Assembly: GCA_033675265.1 (NCBI GenBank)
Contig: JAUJYZ010000853.1
Coordinates: forward strand, 1-64,000
Direction of reading: 5' to 3'
DNA length: 64,000 nt
DNA from: Actinostola sp. cb2023
Taxonomy: Eukaryota > Cnidaria > Anthozoa > Actiniaria > Actinostolidae
Under the pieces are notes generated by a model. The model was not told the origin of the DNA. It searched no databases and saw only the letters and a list, made by a program, of their open reading frames with translations. Numbering within the stretch: position 1 is the stretch's first letter; the number at the start of each line of letters is the position of its first letter. Positions 23,056 to 35,000 of the stretch are shown here, piece after piece. A program made the position numbers and the translations under genes.

Positions 23056-26000
23056 TCACAGAGAACAGGAACAATCTTTTACAAGCTGTTTCAGTCGCTC
23101 GATGAAGGGCTTTTTCTTCTTTTGCGAAACCTCGCCAACATCTTCCCCTAGTTCGATACAAATGTTCCTTAACTGTTCAACACGTAGCTTTGAGAGCTTG
23201 TCCTGCCGAAGCATTTCACATATGTTGAAGTCCATGCACATAATTGGATGTCTGAGAGATACCTCCTCCATTACATGACGCACAATGTGGAGCATTGTGT
23301 TTCAGTCTCAGCTGCAGCCGATTCAATATCTTCATCGTCTCCCGACACAATATTAATTGGATGGCCTTGACGTTTCTTTGCAGAAAGTCGACTGAAGAAA
23401 CTAGTGATTTGCTGTGGAGTAAGCACTTCATCAGGTAAAAATCTACAAGCTCCGTTACGATCTCTAGCTAAAGCCATTGCTTTGGAGACCTCCTGTGGAT
23501 CTGCTTTTCTACCGCTCTGTTCTCCCATCTGAAATTGCTCGGTAATGAAATCGATCTGTTTGGGTATAAAACGCGTCTTCTTTTTGATGGACTTCAGGGC
23601 CCAGACCATTGGAAGGACCATTAAATCTTCACTTCTTCCTTGTGATCTACACTGAACATCTGGAACTCGACTACGCCCCTCTGTCAGCTTGTGAGCATAT
23701 ACTTTTTTAGCTTTATCGTAAAGTGTTTCCTGCTCAGGTACTCGTTTGTGTTTTCCTGTGCCCAGGTGATTTTGTAATGAGGTGAACGTATTGTACGCCT
23801 TTATACATCCCTCTTCTGGGCATGTAAACAACATACCTTCTCCCTCGTCTTCCTCTTCAGAACTCTCCGTGCATACTTTATCTTCTTCACTAGGTTTTAA
23901 ACTGGCTTCCTTGGCGTGTCGGTGCCTTACTGTTCTGAATGTGTGGCCGGTTACCAAAGTTGATGATGGCGGTTGTAATATTTCTAGGTTTCCAAGTTGT
24001 GTTGTAGACACTTGAAAGTTGGCCCAGGGCACTAATCGACCTGGACCCACATTGAATGCTCGCCACACTCGAATGCCATGCTCCTCGTACTCAAAATTAT
24101 TTAGAAGGCTTATGCCATCCCATTTAACCGACAGTGTACTTTGCGATGTAACAGCAGCATAGGTTGCCGTTACTCCAGTTATTCCTTGCCCAGATTCAAT
24201 AGCAGTTTTCAGCTGCAAAGAATTGGCGACATCATGACCTTCATCTATGTACCTTCCAATGGCTCCCTTGATTGTTGCTGCTTGGCGATCACAAACTCCT
24301 TTTCCTCCCTGAGGATCTGAAAAATCGTTCCTTGACACAGTTATGCCGGCTGCATCACCGGCCAGCTTGGCTGATAAGATTGTATTTCCGCTATGATAAC
24401 AGCCGGCATTGTCTTGCTTATAATATGCTCTTTCCAACTCAGGCATATCCCGTTTTAGTGAGACCAGACAGTCAAGCATTATGCCAGAAACAGTGGCACT
24501 GTCTTGTGAACAGCTTTGGAATACGTGAACAATTGTTTTTGCCTCGAAGTGCTTGTTATCCTCCGATCGTCGTATAGCAACAGTAATGTGCCATGGAAGG
24601 CCGCGCTTTGCAAACAAGTCGGACTGGGCCTCGCGGAATTTTCGCGGCATATACTTCATAGCCCAGTCCTGTACCAAGAGCACAGATCGGCAATCAAGTT
24701 TGTCCAGAACGGAATGCCTTGCCTCGTCTTGATGAACAGAACGGGGCTTTCCAGGTCATAATAGCAATTCTTGCCTGTTGAAATACATGAACCATGTCGG
24801 CTTTATCTTCTTCTGCACAACGTGTGTTGGCGCATTCATTTTCTAAGACATTCAATACATCTTGGAACTGAGAACATTGCGCACAGGAATCATGGTGGAG
24901 ATGGTCACAATAGCCTTGGAAATCGATGTCGTTTGGGTCACTGAGGGCATAGGTGCGACAATGATCTGAAATGGTTGAGGACTCAACTGCATGCAACTGA
25001 AAGAATCAACAAAGAAAACATGTCAATATACTATATATGAGGTTTGACTAAGGATAGTTGTTTGGCCTACCGTTCTTACGAAGGGTGATTTATTGACAAT
25101 CACATTAACCACCCACCTTATAGTCACCATTTAGGTACTGCTGAGAGGAACGAAGGTGTTGCTTGATGTCCCTAGCCCACGTTTGAGATTTACCACAATC
25201 AGCGAGTTTGTTCACAAGGTTGTCCAAGGCACCGAATGCATCACTTCCCTGAGCTGAAAAATTGTCGAGTCCTTGGAGAGATGTACGAGTAGAGGCAGAA
25301 CAAACAGCCAATACTCTCTGTAGTGTTCGCTTACTCATGGGCTCAAAACTTGTCTCCGCACAGTATTGTTGATATTGCTGTACAATGCTTTCTGGTATCA
25401 TTGATCTGATGACATTTGGAGTTTTAATGACTTTGCCAGTTGATAATTTAAGAAGCCTTTCACCAAAAGGAACATCCTGAATAACATGAGGGCTGGTTAT
25501 AAAAGAAACAAAATGTTCCAATTGAGATGGATTGATTCTCATTCTTCTGCTGTCATGGGTTGGAAGCGGCGCCGCTCTACCATGTAACAACCTGTGCCGC
25601 CGCGCGATGTTGTAGCGATAGCTGGTGAGTGAAGGGATGTATTCTTGAAGTTCTTTAAAGGACAACTTGTCTGCCATCATAGATAATATTTGTCGTCGTG
25701 TACTCCAGTGCTGCGCACTTGCATAGCTTTCAGTGAATGCTTCAAGAAGCTCCAGTTCTTTACCACTTTTTGGTGGGGCTCCTTCTCCATCCTCAACTGT
25801 GACATTGCGTTCACACAATTATTTCCAAAGACTAATTGAATCTTCCGGAACAAGGACGTCAAGCACTGCAGACATGCATTGCTCTGCTTTTCGCGTATAG
25901 CGCCGTTTTGTTCTCTCATGGGCTTTATCCCAGGTCACTGATAGCGAATGCCGAATCGGATTTATGCTTCGAAGCTGCAGGAATCTGTTCAGCTGTCGAC

Positions 26001-27972
26001 GAGGCTCATCGTTGTATGTAGAGGTTTCTTCGTTCTCGTCCGACTCTTCATCTTCTGGTATGAAAATACTCCTTCGTTTGTGCCATCGATGATGTTCCAT
26101 CGCTCTATTAAATCAAGTGAAAACAATGAATGTATTCTGACACCATCAATCGCACTGCTTATGGAATACAATATGTGCTCAACGCTAACAACCGTTTTGA
26201 ACAGTTAATTGTTAATTGTTTTGAACAGTCCAAGTATATATTGCTTATATTATACTATTCATATTTATTGTTTATATTTTAATATCATTAGTTAATTGTT
26301 ATTGAAATTATTATTACAGGATTATTATTATTATTATTACTATTACTGTTATTACAGGATTATTATCATTATTATTATTATTATTATCATCATTATTATG
26401 ATTATGATTATTATTACTATTATTACAGGATTATTGTTACTATTATTACAGGATTATTGTTACTATTATTACAGGATTATTATCAGCATCAGCATCATCA
26501 TCATCAGCAGCAGCAGCATCATCATCAGCATCATCATCAGCATCATCAGCAGCATCATCATCAGCATCATCATCAGCATCATCAGATCAGCATCAGCATC
26601 AGCATCATGAGCATCAGCAACATCATCATCATCAGCAGCAGCAGCAGCATCATCATCATCAGCAGCAGCATCATCAGCAGCATCACCATCAGCATCATCA
26701 TCATCAGCATCAGATCAGCATCAGCATCATGAGCATCAGCAGCATCATCACCAGCATAATCATCATCAGCAGCATCAGCAGCAGCATTAGCAGCAGCATC
26801 AGCAGCAGCAGCAGCATCATCAGCAACAGCATCATCATCAGCAGCATCATCAGCAGCATCAGCAGCATCATCAGTATCATCATCAGCATCATCAGCATCA
26901 GCAGCATCATCAGCAGCATCATCAGCATCATCATCAGTATCATCATCAGCATCATCAGTATCAGCATCATCATCAGCAGCACCATCATCAGCATCATCAT
27001 CAGCATCATCAGCATCATCATCATTATTATCAGCCTTGAAGTGATTGTGGTTTTAATTTGATTGATTTTTTATCATTTTGTTTGACATGCATTGTTCAGC
27101 TACGCTCGTGTGCGTCAGTGCGTCATTGCGCACAAGTAGCTACGCCGCTGGTTCCCTTCTGACTTTACTCGCAGTTTATAATAACTATTAATCACCATTC
27201 ACTACTTACCAGATTATAAACTACAGATCCATTACTTACCAGATTCAATACTTCTAGATATTTAGTGATTTCTTCTACCCCTTCTGCCATTCCCTCGTCA
27301 ACTTCTTCCTCTGGAATTCTCGATTCTTCTAACACTTGAATATTTAGTGTGTCAAGCCACATACGACATTTTGGGCAAATTCCTTCAATTTAGAAATTGC
27401 TAATAATTAGTAATTTATTCAACTAGTAATTAGTAATTTATTCAACTAGTAATTCGTAATTTATTCAACTAGTAATTAATTATTTCTGAATTACTATTTA
27501 TTTATTCGTTAAGGGCCGCAAGAGTCAATTGCGATCGAGTAAACATATCAACACTATACTATTAAATCGTAATATGACTAGATAATTACGCACCTGATCC
27601 AATAGGGATGAGCTCACTCGTTAGCTCAAGTAGTTTACGAGACTGAAATAAATTGATTCCCCTTTACGCTAGTGGAGCACTTTTTGAATCTTTTGCATGT
27701 CTTGATATCGTCGCCGGTACAGAGCATAACTTGCTTTTTCTTCTCCATCCAATTCCTATCCTTGACCGATGTGATGGACAAATAGTCATCTCCTGTACAT
27801 TTGCAGTTGCCTCGAAAAGACCACATCTTTCAAGTATGAGTTCGACCTCCGTCTCTATGCCGGAAAAGTCTAAATATTTCTTATAATTTGCAATATCTTT
27901 ACAACATGATCTCAATGGTACAACGGCTTCGTTTTTTTCTGGCACGAGTATCAGAGCCACAATCTCCCCCAT
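23056..27972 (-). pseudogene. TE1 transposase, decayed
   Basis: Proposed exons are 27,594-27,972, 27,240-27,382, about 25,117-26,115 and 23,056-25,000. Exons 1 and 2 carry a Cys/His zinc-binding region (CPSHRSR, then ICPKCR). The third exon has a helical region (LTSYRYNIARRHRLLHG). The last has a Cys/His patch (DHLHHDSCAQC) and a likely DDE-type core: QDWAMK, then KQDNAGCYH, then GGKGVCDR. It then has a C2H2 finger (CPEEGCIKAYNTF), a homeodomain-like part (FIPKQIDFITEQ) and a SAP-like end. The core parallels TE2's transposase motif by motif. The gene is broken: stops at 27,664 and 25,819 (TAA in a Lys-stop-Leu context), a frameshift in the C4 run near 24,741, one near 23,300, and a phase conflict at the 26.1-kb exon. 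The family is recalled as abundant in cnidarians and fish. It is probably inactive. Confidence 0.75.
26294..27038 (+). repeat. Trinucleotide microsatellite, ATT then CAT/CAG
   Basis: About 170 bp of ATT-rich repeats with recurring ATTACAGGATT phrases are followed by about 560 bp of mixed CAT and CAG triplets. It lies in an intron of the TE1 transposase. The poly-Ser, His, Met or Leu ORFs on both strands are artefacts. Confidence 0.95.
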
Positions 27973-29047
27973 AGATAATTTGGAAGGAACAAGACATTTG
28001 AATTTTAGTAATGACAAATTTCACGTGGGAAAAACAGGCAACATAGTGCATCATGTATATTCATGAGCGATAATGGCTGGAAATCAACAAGTTATTAAAT
28101 GAACATACTTTTACTGATCAACGTGAAAGGTTCCAATTGCAAACCTTTAATAAATTATATACATTTTATATTTAGAAATATATAAGCTTTATTTAGGTCG
28201 ATTTAACAAGGACATGCAGAAAACACTTTTTCTAAATGAATAATTAAGCTGCCTCTGTAGCAAACAAAACAGCGACGCACGGCGTCGGCTCTGGGCTTTC
28301 TGTCATAAGAAAAGAAGGGTGTTCATCGTAGTACAACGCAAATCCCTTTATATATGTTCACATACACTTTGCCAATGGTTATCAGCACTACTCGATCGTT
28401 ATGTTATTTCTAGTTTAAAAAGTGTCTACTTTGATTATATATTTCGCACATGTGGCTGTTGTTGTCAATTTCAGTTTTAATAAAATGTGTGATTTTGTCC
28501 ATTTTGAATGGCGTTCATACTGATAATATTGAAAAGAGCCCCAAAGCTATTGCTGGTAATTTCAAGAACTACTTTTGAAGAATACATGGTAAAAATATGG
28601 ACGGGTTTAAGACAATACCACATCACTTTTTCTGTAAGTAATGGTCCGCGTAAGAAGTAGGCATCAGTAATGCATGGCATGCAAAATATGCCAATATCAT
28701 AATTGGATTTGTAAATAGAAATCCTTCGTTCTGATTGGTCAAAATGAAAAAAGACCGCGAAAATATTCGATAAAAACAATTTTCGTATCAAATTTACATT
28801 GTATTTCGCTCCCAGTTTCATTTCCTTTGTGTTTGCCAAGCTTGGACGTGTTACGTAATGGGGAACTGGTAAATTTTGCTTTGGAGAAAAAAGCAAGGCT
28901 GGCGGCCATCTTGAATTTTGAAAGTTGTGAAGTTTGTTGTTGTTAGCGCCATCTGAGATATATATTTACTTGAAAATAACCTTTGGTGTTTCGTCGGATA
29001 CTTCTACATGTTTATAGTTTGAAGATTTTCCTTTGTTGACCTTTTTT

Positions 29048-32000
29048 ATGCCTAAAAAGGCCTCTAAAAAGGCCTCTTGTTGTTGCCCGCGTCACTTCGG
29101 ATGGGGACACGTGTGCCCGGTAGATGGACAGCTACGTGTGGCTAACGTGCAAGAGAAACGCTTTTGCGATGTTAGTACCGATCGACGACATAATAATCGA
29201 AAGCGATTTGTCTGCGTTTATTGCCGGGATCGAATCAAACTCGAAGTTTTGAAGGTAAGCAAATGATGTAAGCTTATTTATGGGGAATTATGGAACTTGC
29301 TGTCGTGTACTGTGTACATGTGGTACCGTAAACTACTAGATAAGCTTATAACAAGCTACATGATGTCTCTATTCATCCGACTCTGAATGAAGCCTACACT
29401 GAAGGTTCTACATAAAACACAGGTTTTTTGGTTATTCTGTAGTATTTTTAAATGCAGATTTTCTCATAGCCCTACTTCTGAATACCATAAGGCATAAGCT
29501 TATCAATTCTTGTCACTGAACATTGTCTTTTTGTCGGAATAAATTAGAATAATGAGGATGTTGCTATGAAGTGAAGTATAAATATTGTCTGTCTAATTGA
29601 CAAAACTACTTTCATAATATAAAAATAATTGTGATTCTTTGATTTGATTATTTGTAGAATGCATGTGATTTAGTAGACGATGTCGATCATGACCACCAAT
29701 CATCCCTCGATGGGCTAGACTGTGAAAGTGAGTGTACTAGTGCCAGTACAGTTCCAGAGGTATAAATCCAATAGTAATAATAATAATAATAATATGTACT
29801 TATTGACTGAGTGGGTCAGGGCCGGATGGGAAAATATCTTGTTTGAGGTCATGCCGTATGGAATGAGTGCAGCAAATGACCAAGAGCCAAATATTTTCCT
29901 GTCCAGCCCTCCCACTCAGTCAATAAGCATTTTATCATATGGCCCATGGGTTTTGGTTAAGAAAAGGGATGAAAAACCCCTGTAAAACAAAAAAATATTG
30001 CATGCGCAAACAATGTAAACATCAAGTTTTATTAAGAGCGCGCAAGCAGGCCGTACGGGTCATATGATAATAATAATTAGTATATATTATTCTACTGAGG
30101 TATCTGCATTATTTATTCTTCATTAGAATATACATAAGATCTTCAATGATAATCTAGTTTTCCAAAAATACTTTAGAATTCCGATAGTAACGGCCCCCAT
30201 TACTTTCGAATTTAGCAGGCCAAAAGTAGCCGTTACTTTTGAGTAGCCGTTACTTTCGGATGGTTAAAAAACATAATAATGTATGTCAAAAGGTCATCCA
30301 TGTGCTAAATTATACGATATTTATTCACAACAATCTACAAGATTACAAAGTAAACTGTAAAAATACCGGTAATACACTGAAAGTTCTAAGTGTTCAATAA
30401 TACTGTTAATACCGTATTAGCAGACTGTGATCATCTCACTTACATGTAAGAGCACATAGTTTCAGGACCGTTACTTTAGGTGAGATTGTTACTTTTGGGG
30501 GACCGTTACTATCGGAATTCTATTGTACATTTCAAAACATCAATATTATCTAGAATACATAACATGTACATACAGTGTGTACTTCACATGTACATGTAAA
30601 ATAATTGAAAATATTTTGAAGTGAAGTATAAATATTATGTCTGTCTAATTGACAAAACTACTTTCATAATATAAAAATAATTGTGATTCTTTGATTTGAT
30701 TATTTGTAGAATGCATGTGATTTAGTAGACGATATCGATCATGACCACCAATCATCCCTCGATGGGCTAGACTGTGAAAGTGAGTGTACTAGTGCCAGTA
30801 CAGTTCCAGATTCCAACCATGAAGTAAGTATACATGAGTGAGGTATAAATCCAATAGTAATAATAATAATTAGTATACATTAATTATTATAGAGCATTTT
30901 CACTTGTAATTTGTCATTTGAATCCCACAGGACTAAGTGTAAATGATCTACATGTATACTGGGATATAATTATGTCATTTTGTTTTATAAATAAGACTTA
31001 CATGTATGTTACAATGTATATGGGTATAAAATTTTACAAAGTCTGCTGTCTGTTTATTGCTCTAAATTAGGCCATATGTTTACATCTACAGAGTCATCCG
31101 TCTGAGACCTCAAAAGACCCAACAACTACATGTAGTAGAAGGGATGCAGCTACGCAAGTTGAAGTACTTGCACCTGGGTGGTCATATCAAAAATATGAAT
31201 ATCGTAAAAAAAGTGACATTCGCACCGAAATTGTTGAAAACTTCCACACCATGCTTCAATCATATGTGGATCATGATGAAAATTCTCTAAAGGTACTTGT
31301 GAAAGATCTTCTTAGTTCCCGCAAGTGGAAGCAGGCTTTTGGTACATATGGCCTAGTTGAAAAACATGCTGGGAACACCAACAACGCCTTTCTGGAAGCA
31401 CTTGCAAAGGAATATAAAGTCTGTAAGGAAAAGGAGAATAATGATGCCATAAGGAAACATGGCAAGCAGCTTAAGCAAGCAATAAAGATTGGAGGAACTT
31501 TGCATACAAGCTCTCTATTGCTTTTGAGGGAGCAACTCCGCAAGACATGAAAAACCGGACATCTGCAGCAAGAAGTATGGGAAGAATAGTTACTTATTCA
31601 GCTGAAAGACGCAGACTATTGTCAATAGTAGCCACTGATTATTCAATGACCTTCCTCATGGAACTATTCCAATGTTCAAAGAGCACAGTCACTGCTGCCA
31701 GAATCCATTGTATCTTGTTTGGCAGAGGAGGAGTTCCACCCCCATCTATCAAGTTTACATGCCAATGTGTTTCTCAGGAAGTGCTTGATGGTGTGGCTGA
31801 TTTCCTGCTGCAGGATAATGTTTCACGGCCCTCATCCTGCAGAAGTGTTGTTATTGATGGGGAGGAGACTCCTGTAAGATACTGGCAAGATTCAATAAAG
31901 GGTGTTATCCAGCAGTATCTCCTGGAATTTCCTGATGGCATTAAACGCACCTACATCTATGCACATATTCCAAAGAACTTCAGAAGCAACTCTTTACTTG

Positions 32001-35000
32001 CAGGACTGTGTAATTTGTGTGAAGACTCTGGCTATGCCAATTTTGCTACCTTGGAGAAAATGGTACAGGAAATGACATCTAATGCTGTACAAGAAGGATT
32101 GCAAAATATTGTAAATGAAATAAGGACTTTGCAACGTTACATCAAGACAAAATTTGCAAATGAGGTAAACATTTCTTAGTCTGTGCATGTTGTTACTGTT
32201 GTTTGGACAATGTATAGACTAAACATGTTTCACTATATAATTAAAGATAGGTTTACTATGATTCATGATTTTCTGTGGTGTAGAAATACCATTATCATAA
32301 TATGCACAGTGTCTATTGTGAATGCACTATATGGTGAAACATAAATATACAGTACATGTATTACTCCAAACATCATTTGTGTGTAGTGTGAATCCAGTAC
32401 GTACCTGTAATTGACAGTAATGTCTGGTGGCTTTTTGGACTATTGATTTTAAAATGATTTTAAAAATGATTTTAAATATACTGACAGTGATACAATTTTC
32501 CATTATTTTCAGGCTCAGAACCACTCTAGTTGTCTGGAACACTGCATGAGACATGCACTTGATTCCTGCCAAAATTCTCACAATCTACAGTCCACAGAAT
32601 TCTGCCAAGTCTACAAAATATATGAGAAAATTTCTGCTGCAATCTCAAATGTTCCATCAGATAATACAGAGAAGTACAAAAGTCAGCTGGAGGAGTTTAT
32701 GAAAACATTTTGGGTCTACATTGGCCATATCATCAGAACAAAACATCAGGGTGAATATTACAGGTGAGAAAATTTGATTACATGGACATGTAGGAAGCAG
32801 TTCCTATCAGTATCTTTCACCATTTTGACTGATGGTAAGAATGATTTTTAATGCCAAAAATATTGTTATTTTTACAACACTTGAGTGTAATCTCACAATC
32901 TGATTGGCTGTACTGTAGTACATGACTATGATGCAAAGATGATGATTCACAATCATGCCATTTATTTTATAGTTGGTGAATGATGTCTAACGACCGTTAC
33001 CGACTTAATAAACGTAGATGTTGATGTAGATGTAAAAAAAAGAATTATTGCAGATAGTTTTGAGTTGTCTGTACTCTTATTGACACACACTTGATGTCAT
33101 AAAATGTCCAAAACTTTGCAGTGAAACATTTGATGCCACTCTTGATTCCACTTCAATGAGTTTTGAACATTATACACCAAATCGAAATATGGCGACCAAT
33201 TTGAATAACTATTGTTCCTCCTGTGACCAACCTCTCATTCATGTGAAAACGCTTTTGTGTTTCCACGTGAACATGGTTGGTCAGTCAAAGAACAATGGTT
33301 ATTCAAATTGGTCGCCATATTTCGATTCGGTGTGTACCGGTATGACGTCAAGTGTACATGTATGTCAATAAGAGTACAGACAACTCAAAACTATCTGCAA
33401 AATTTTGTTAATGTACATGTAGTTATGGTTGAGCAATTTTTTTTTTAGGTTTGTCCTTAACAATCTAAAGGCAGGTGAAGCAGTGGTGATAATTGACTAT
33501 AAGATGAAAGTAGAGTTGGGGATGCATGCACGAGAAATCCAACGAGACTGGTACGGGAAAAGGGGTATTTCTCTGCATGGTTTTTATGTTGTTGCCCAAG
33601 TTTCTGACAGTGAGAGAAAGATAGATGTGCTAGACCTTTGGTCAGATGACACAAAGCAGGATGCGTGGTTCACGCAAAGTGCCTTGGACATTGGGTTTCG
33701 TTGGATGGAGGAAATGTTACCTGGCTTCAATGTCTACTTGTTCTCTGGTAAGTAAAGCTTATATACCTATTGTAACCCCCCTCTATATCCAGAAAATAAA
33801 TTGTCTTTGTTAAATACAGAAATTGATAGAAATCCTAGTTTAAAGTGCATATCAGGCTTATTTGTTTCTGTTGAAAATCGATTACATACGAAGTGGATAG
33901 TGGGATGGTTCAGTATTTTGTGATTTGAGCTTGCATTTGCAAGTTATAAAGGATTGAAATCGTGATATGCTAATTCAGTGACGTCAACGCAGGCATTTGC
34001 CATAACTTATTTGTATTTTTTTCAAGTAGCACTCTTTTCTAAATAGAAAAAAAGTTTACATCATTTATATAAGTTGTAGAAAAACTTTTTGCCAGAATAA
34101 AAATGTCAGTAATTTGCACAAGAGAGCTTTTGCATAATAAATGTTGCCTGCGTTGACATCACTGAATTTGTAACATACAGTATCACAATTTTTTCAAACC
34201 TTTATAACTCGCAAAAACGAAGCTCAAATCACAAAATACTGAACCATCCCACTATTCACAGAAACAAATAAGCCTGATATGCACTTTAAAATAATGTCAG
34301 TTGTCAGTTGTCAGTATTGTATTGTGTTGTATTGTACTGTATTGACATTTGTAATACGTGTAGGTGTGGTTGAGTCCACAGCAACTGATCAAAGGTCTGC
34401 GTAAGATGCATGTATATACATTTATGCCTATATGGCTTTATATTTCTACAGACAATGGTCCACACTACCACAACACAGCAGTTTTGCTTTACCTTGCTGA
34501 AATAAATGATACCTTCAACCTAATACTCAAAGAGTACAATAACTTTGAAGCTGGTGAGGGAAAAACGGTGCTAGACACACACTTCGCACACATATCACAC
34601 AAGTTACTGCGATGGGTACGAGTTGGCAACAACCTAGATTCTGGAGAGCAGTTGGCAGAAATACTTGAGGTACATAACTAGCCACTTTAGAAACGAGTGG
34701 AGGACTGGGAACGAGTTTTTATATGTAATCTAATTAGAAATGTAAAATTCCTTTACAAAACGATCATATCAAAATTATTGAGTTTCAGAAGTTTGATAGG
34801 GTTTGGTCAAACAGCAACAGAACTGCAGACATTCAAAACCTGCAAATATGAATACATGTTCATTGTACATCGTGACCCCTCTAACATACATTTGGTGTAC
34901 ATTGCATGTCTTTGTAATTTGTAAGTGTTTTGGAAGCTGTTACTCATTCAATATCTAACTAAATCTAATGAAACTTAGTAAACTTAATAATTTTGATCTG

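Larger units (their letters stand above)
29563..30870 (+). repeat. Direct duplication of TE2 exon 2 with flanks
   Basis: About 220 bp (29,563-29,790) recurs at 30,620-30,870 in the same orientation. Each copy includes an acceptor and the exon reading NACDLVDD. The first copy lacks about 31 bp covering the end of the exon and its GTAAGT donor. Two inverted-repeat elements sit between the copies. Confidence 0.85.

Noticed and set aside
26296..27061. Ser/His/Ile and Met/Leu-rich ORFs
   Set aside because: They are translations of a trinucleotide microsatellite.
31271..31543. Antisense ORF opposite TE2 exon 3
   Set aside because: The plus-strand frame is supported by splice phases and family motifs.
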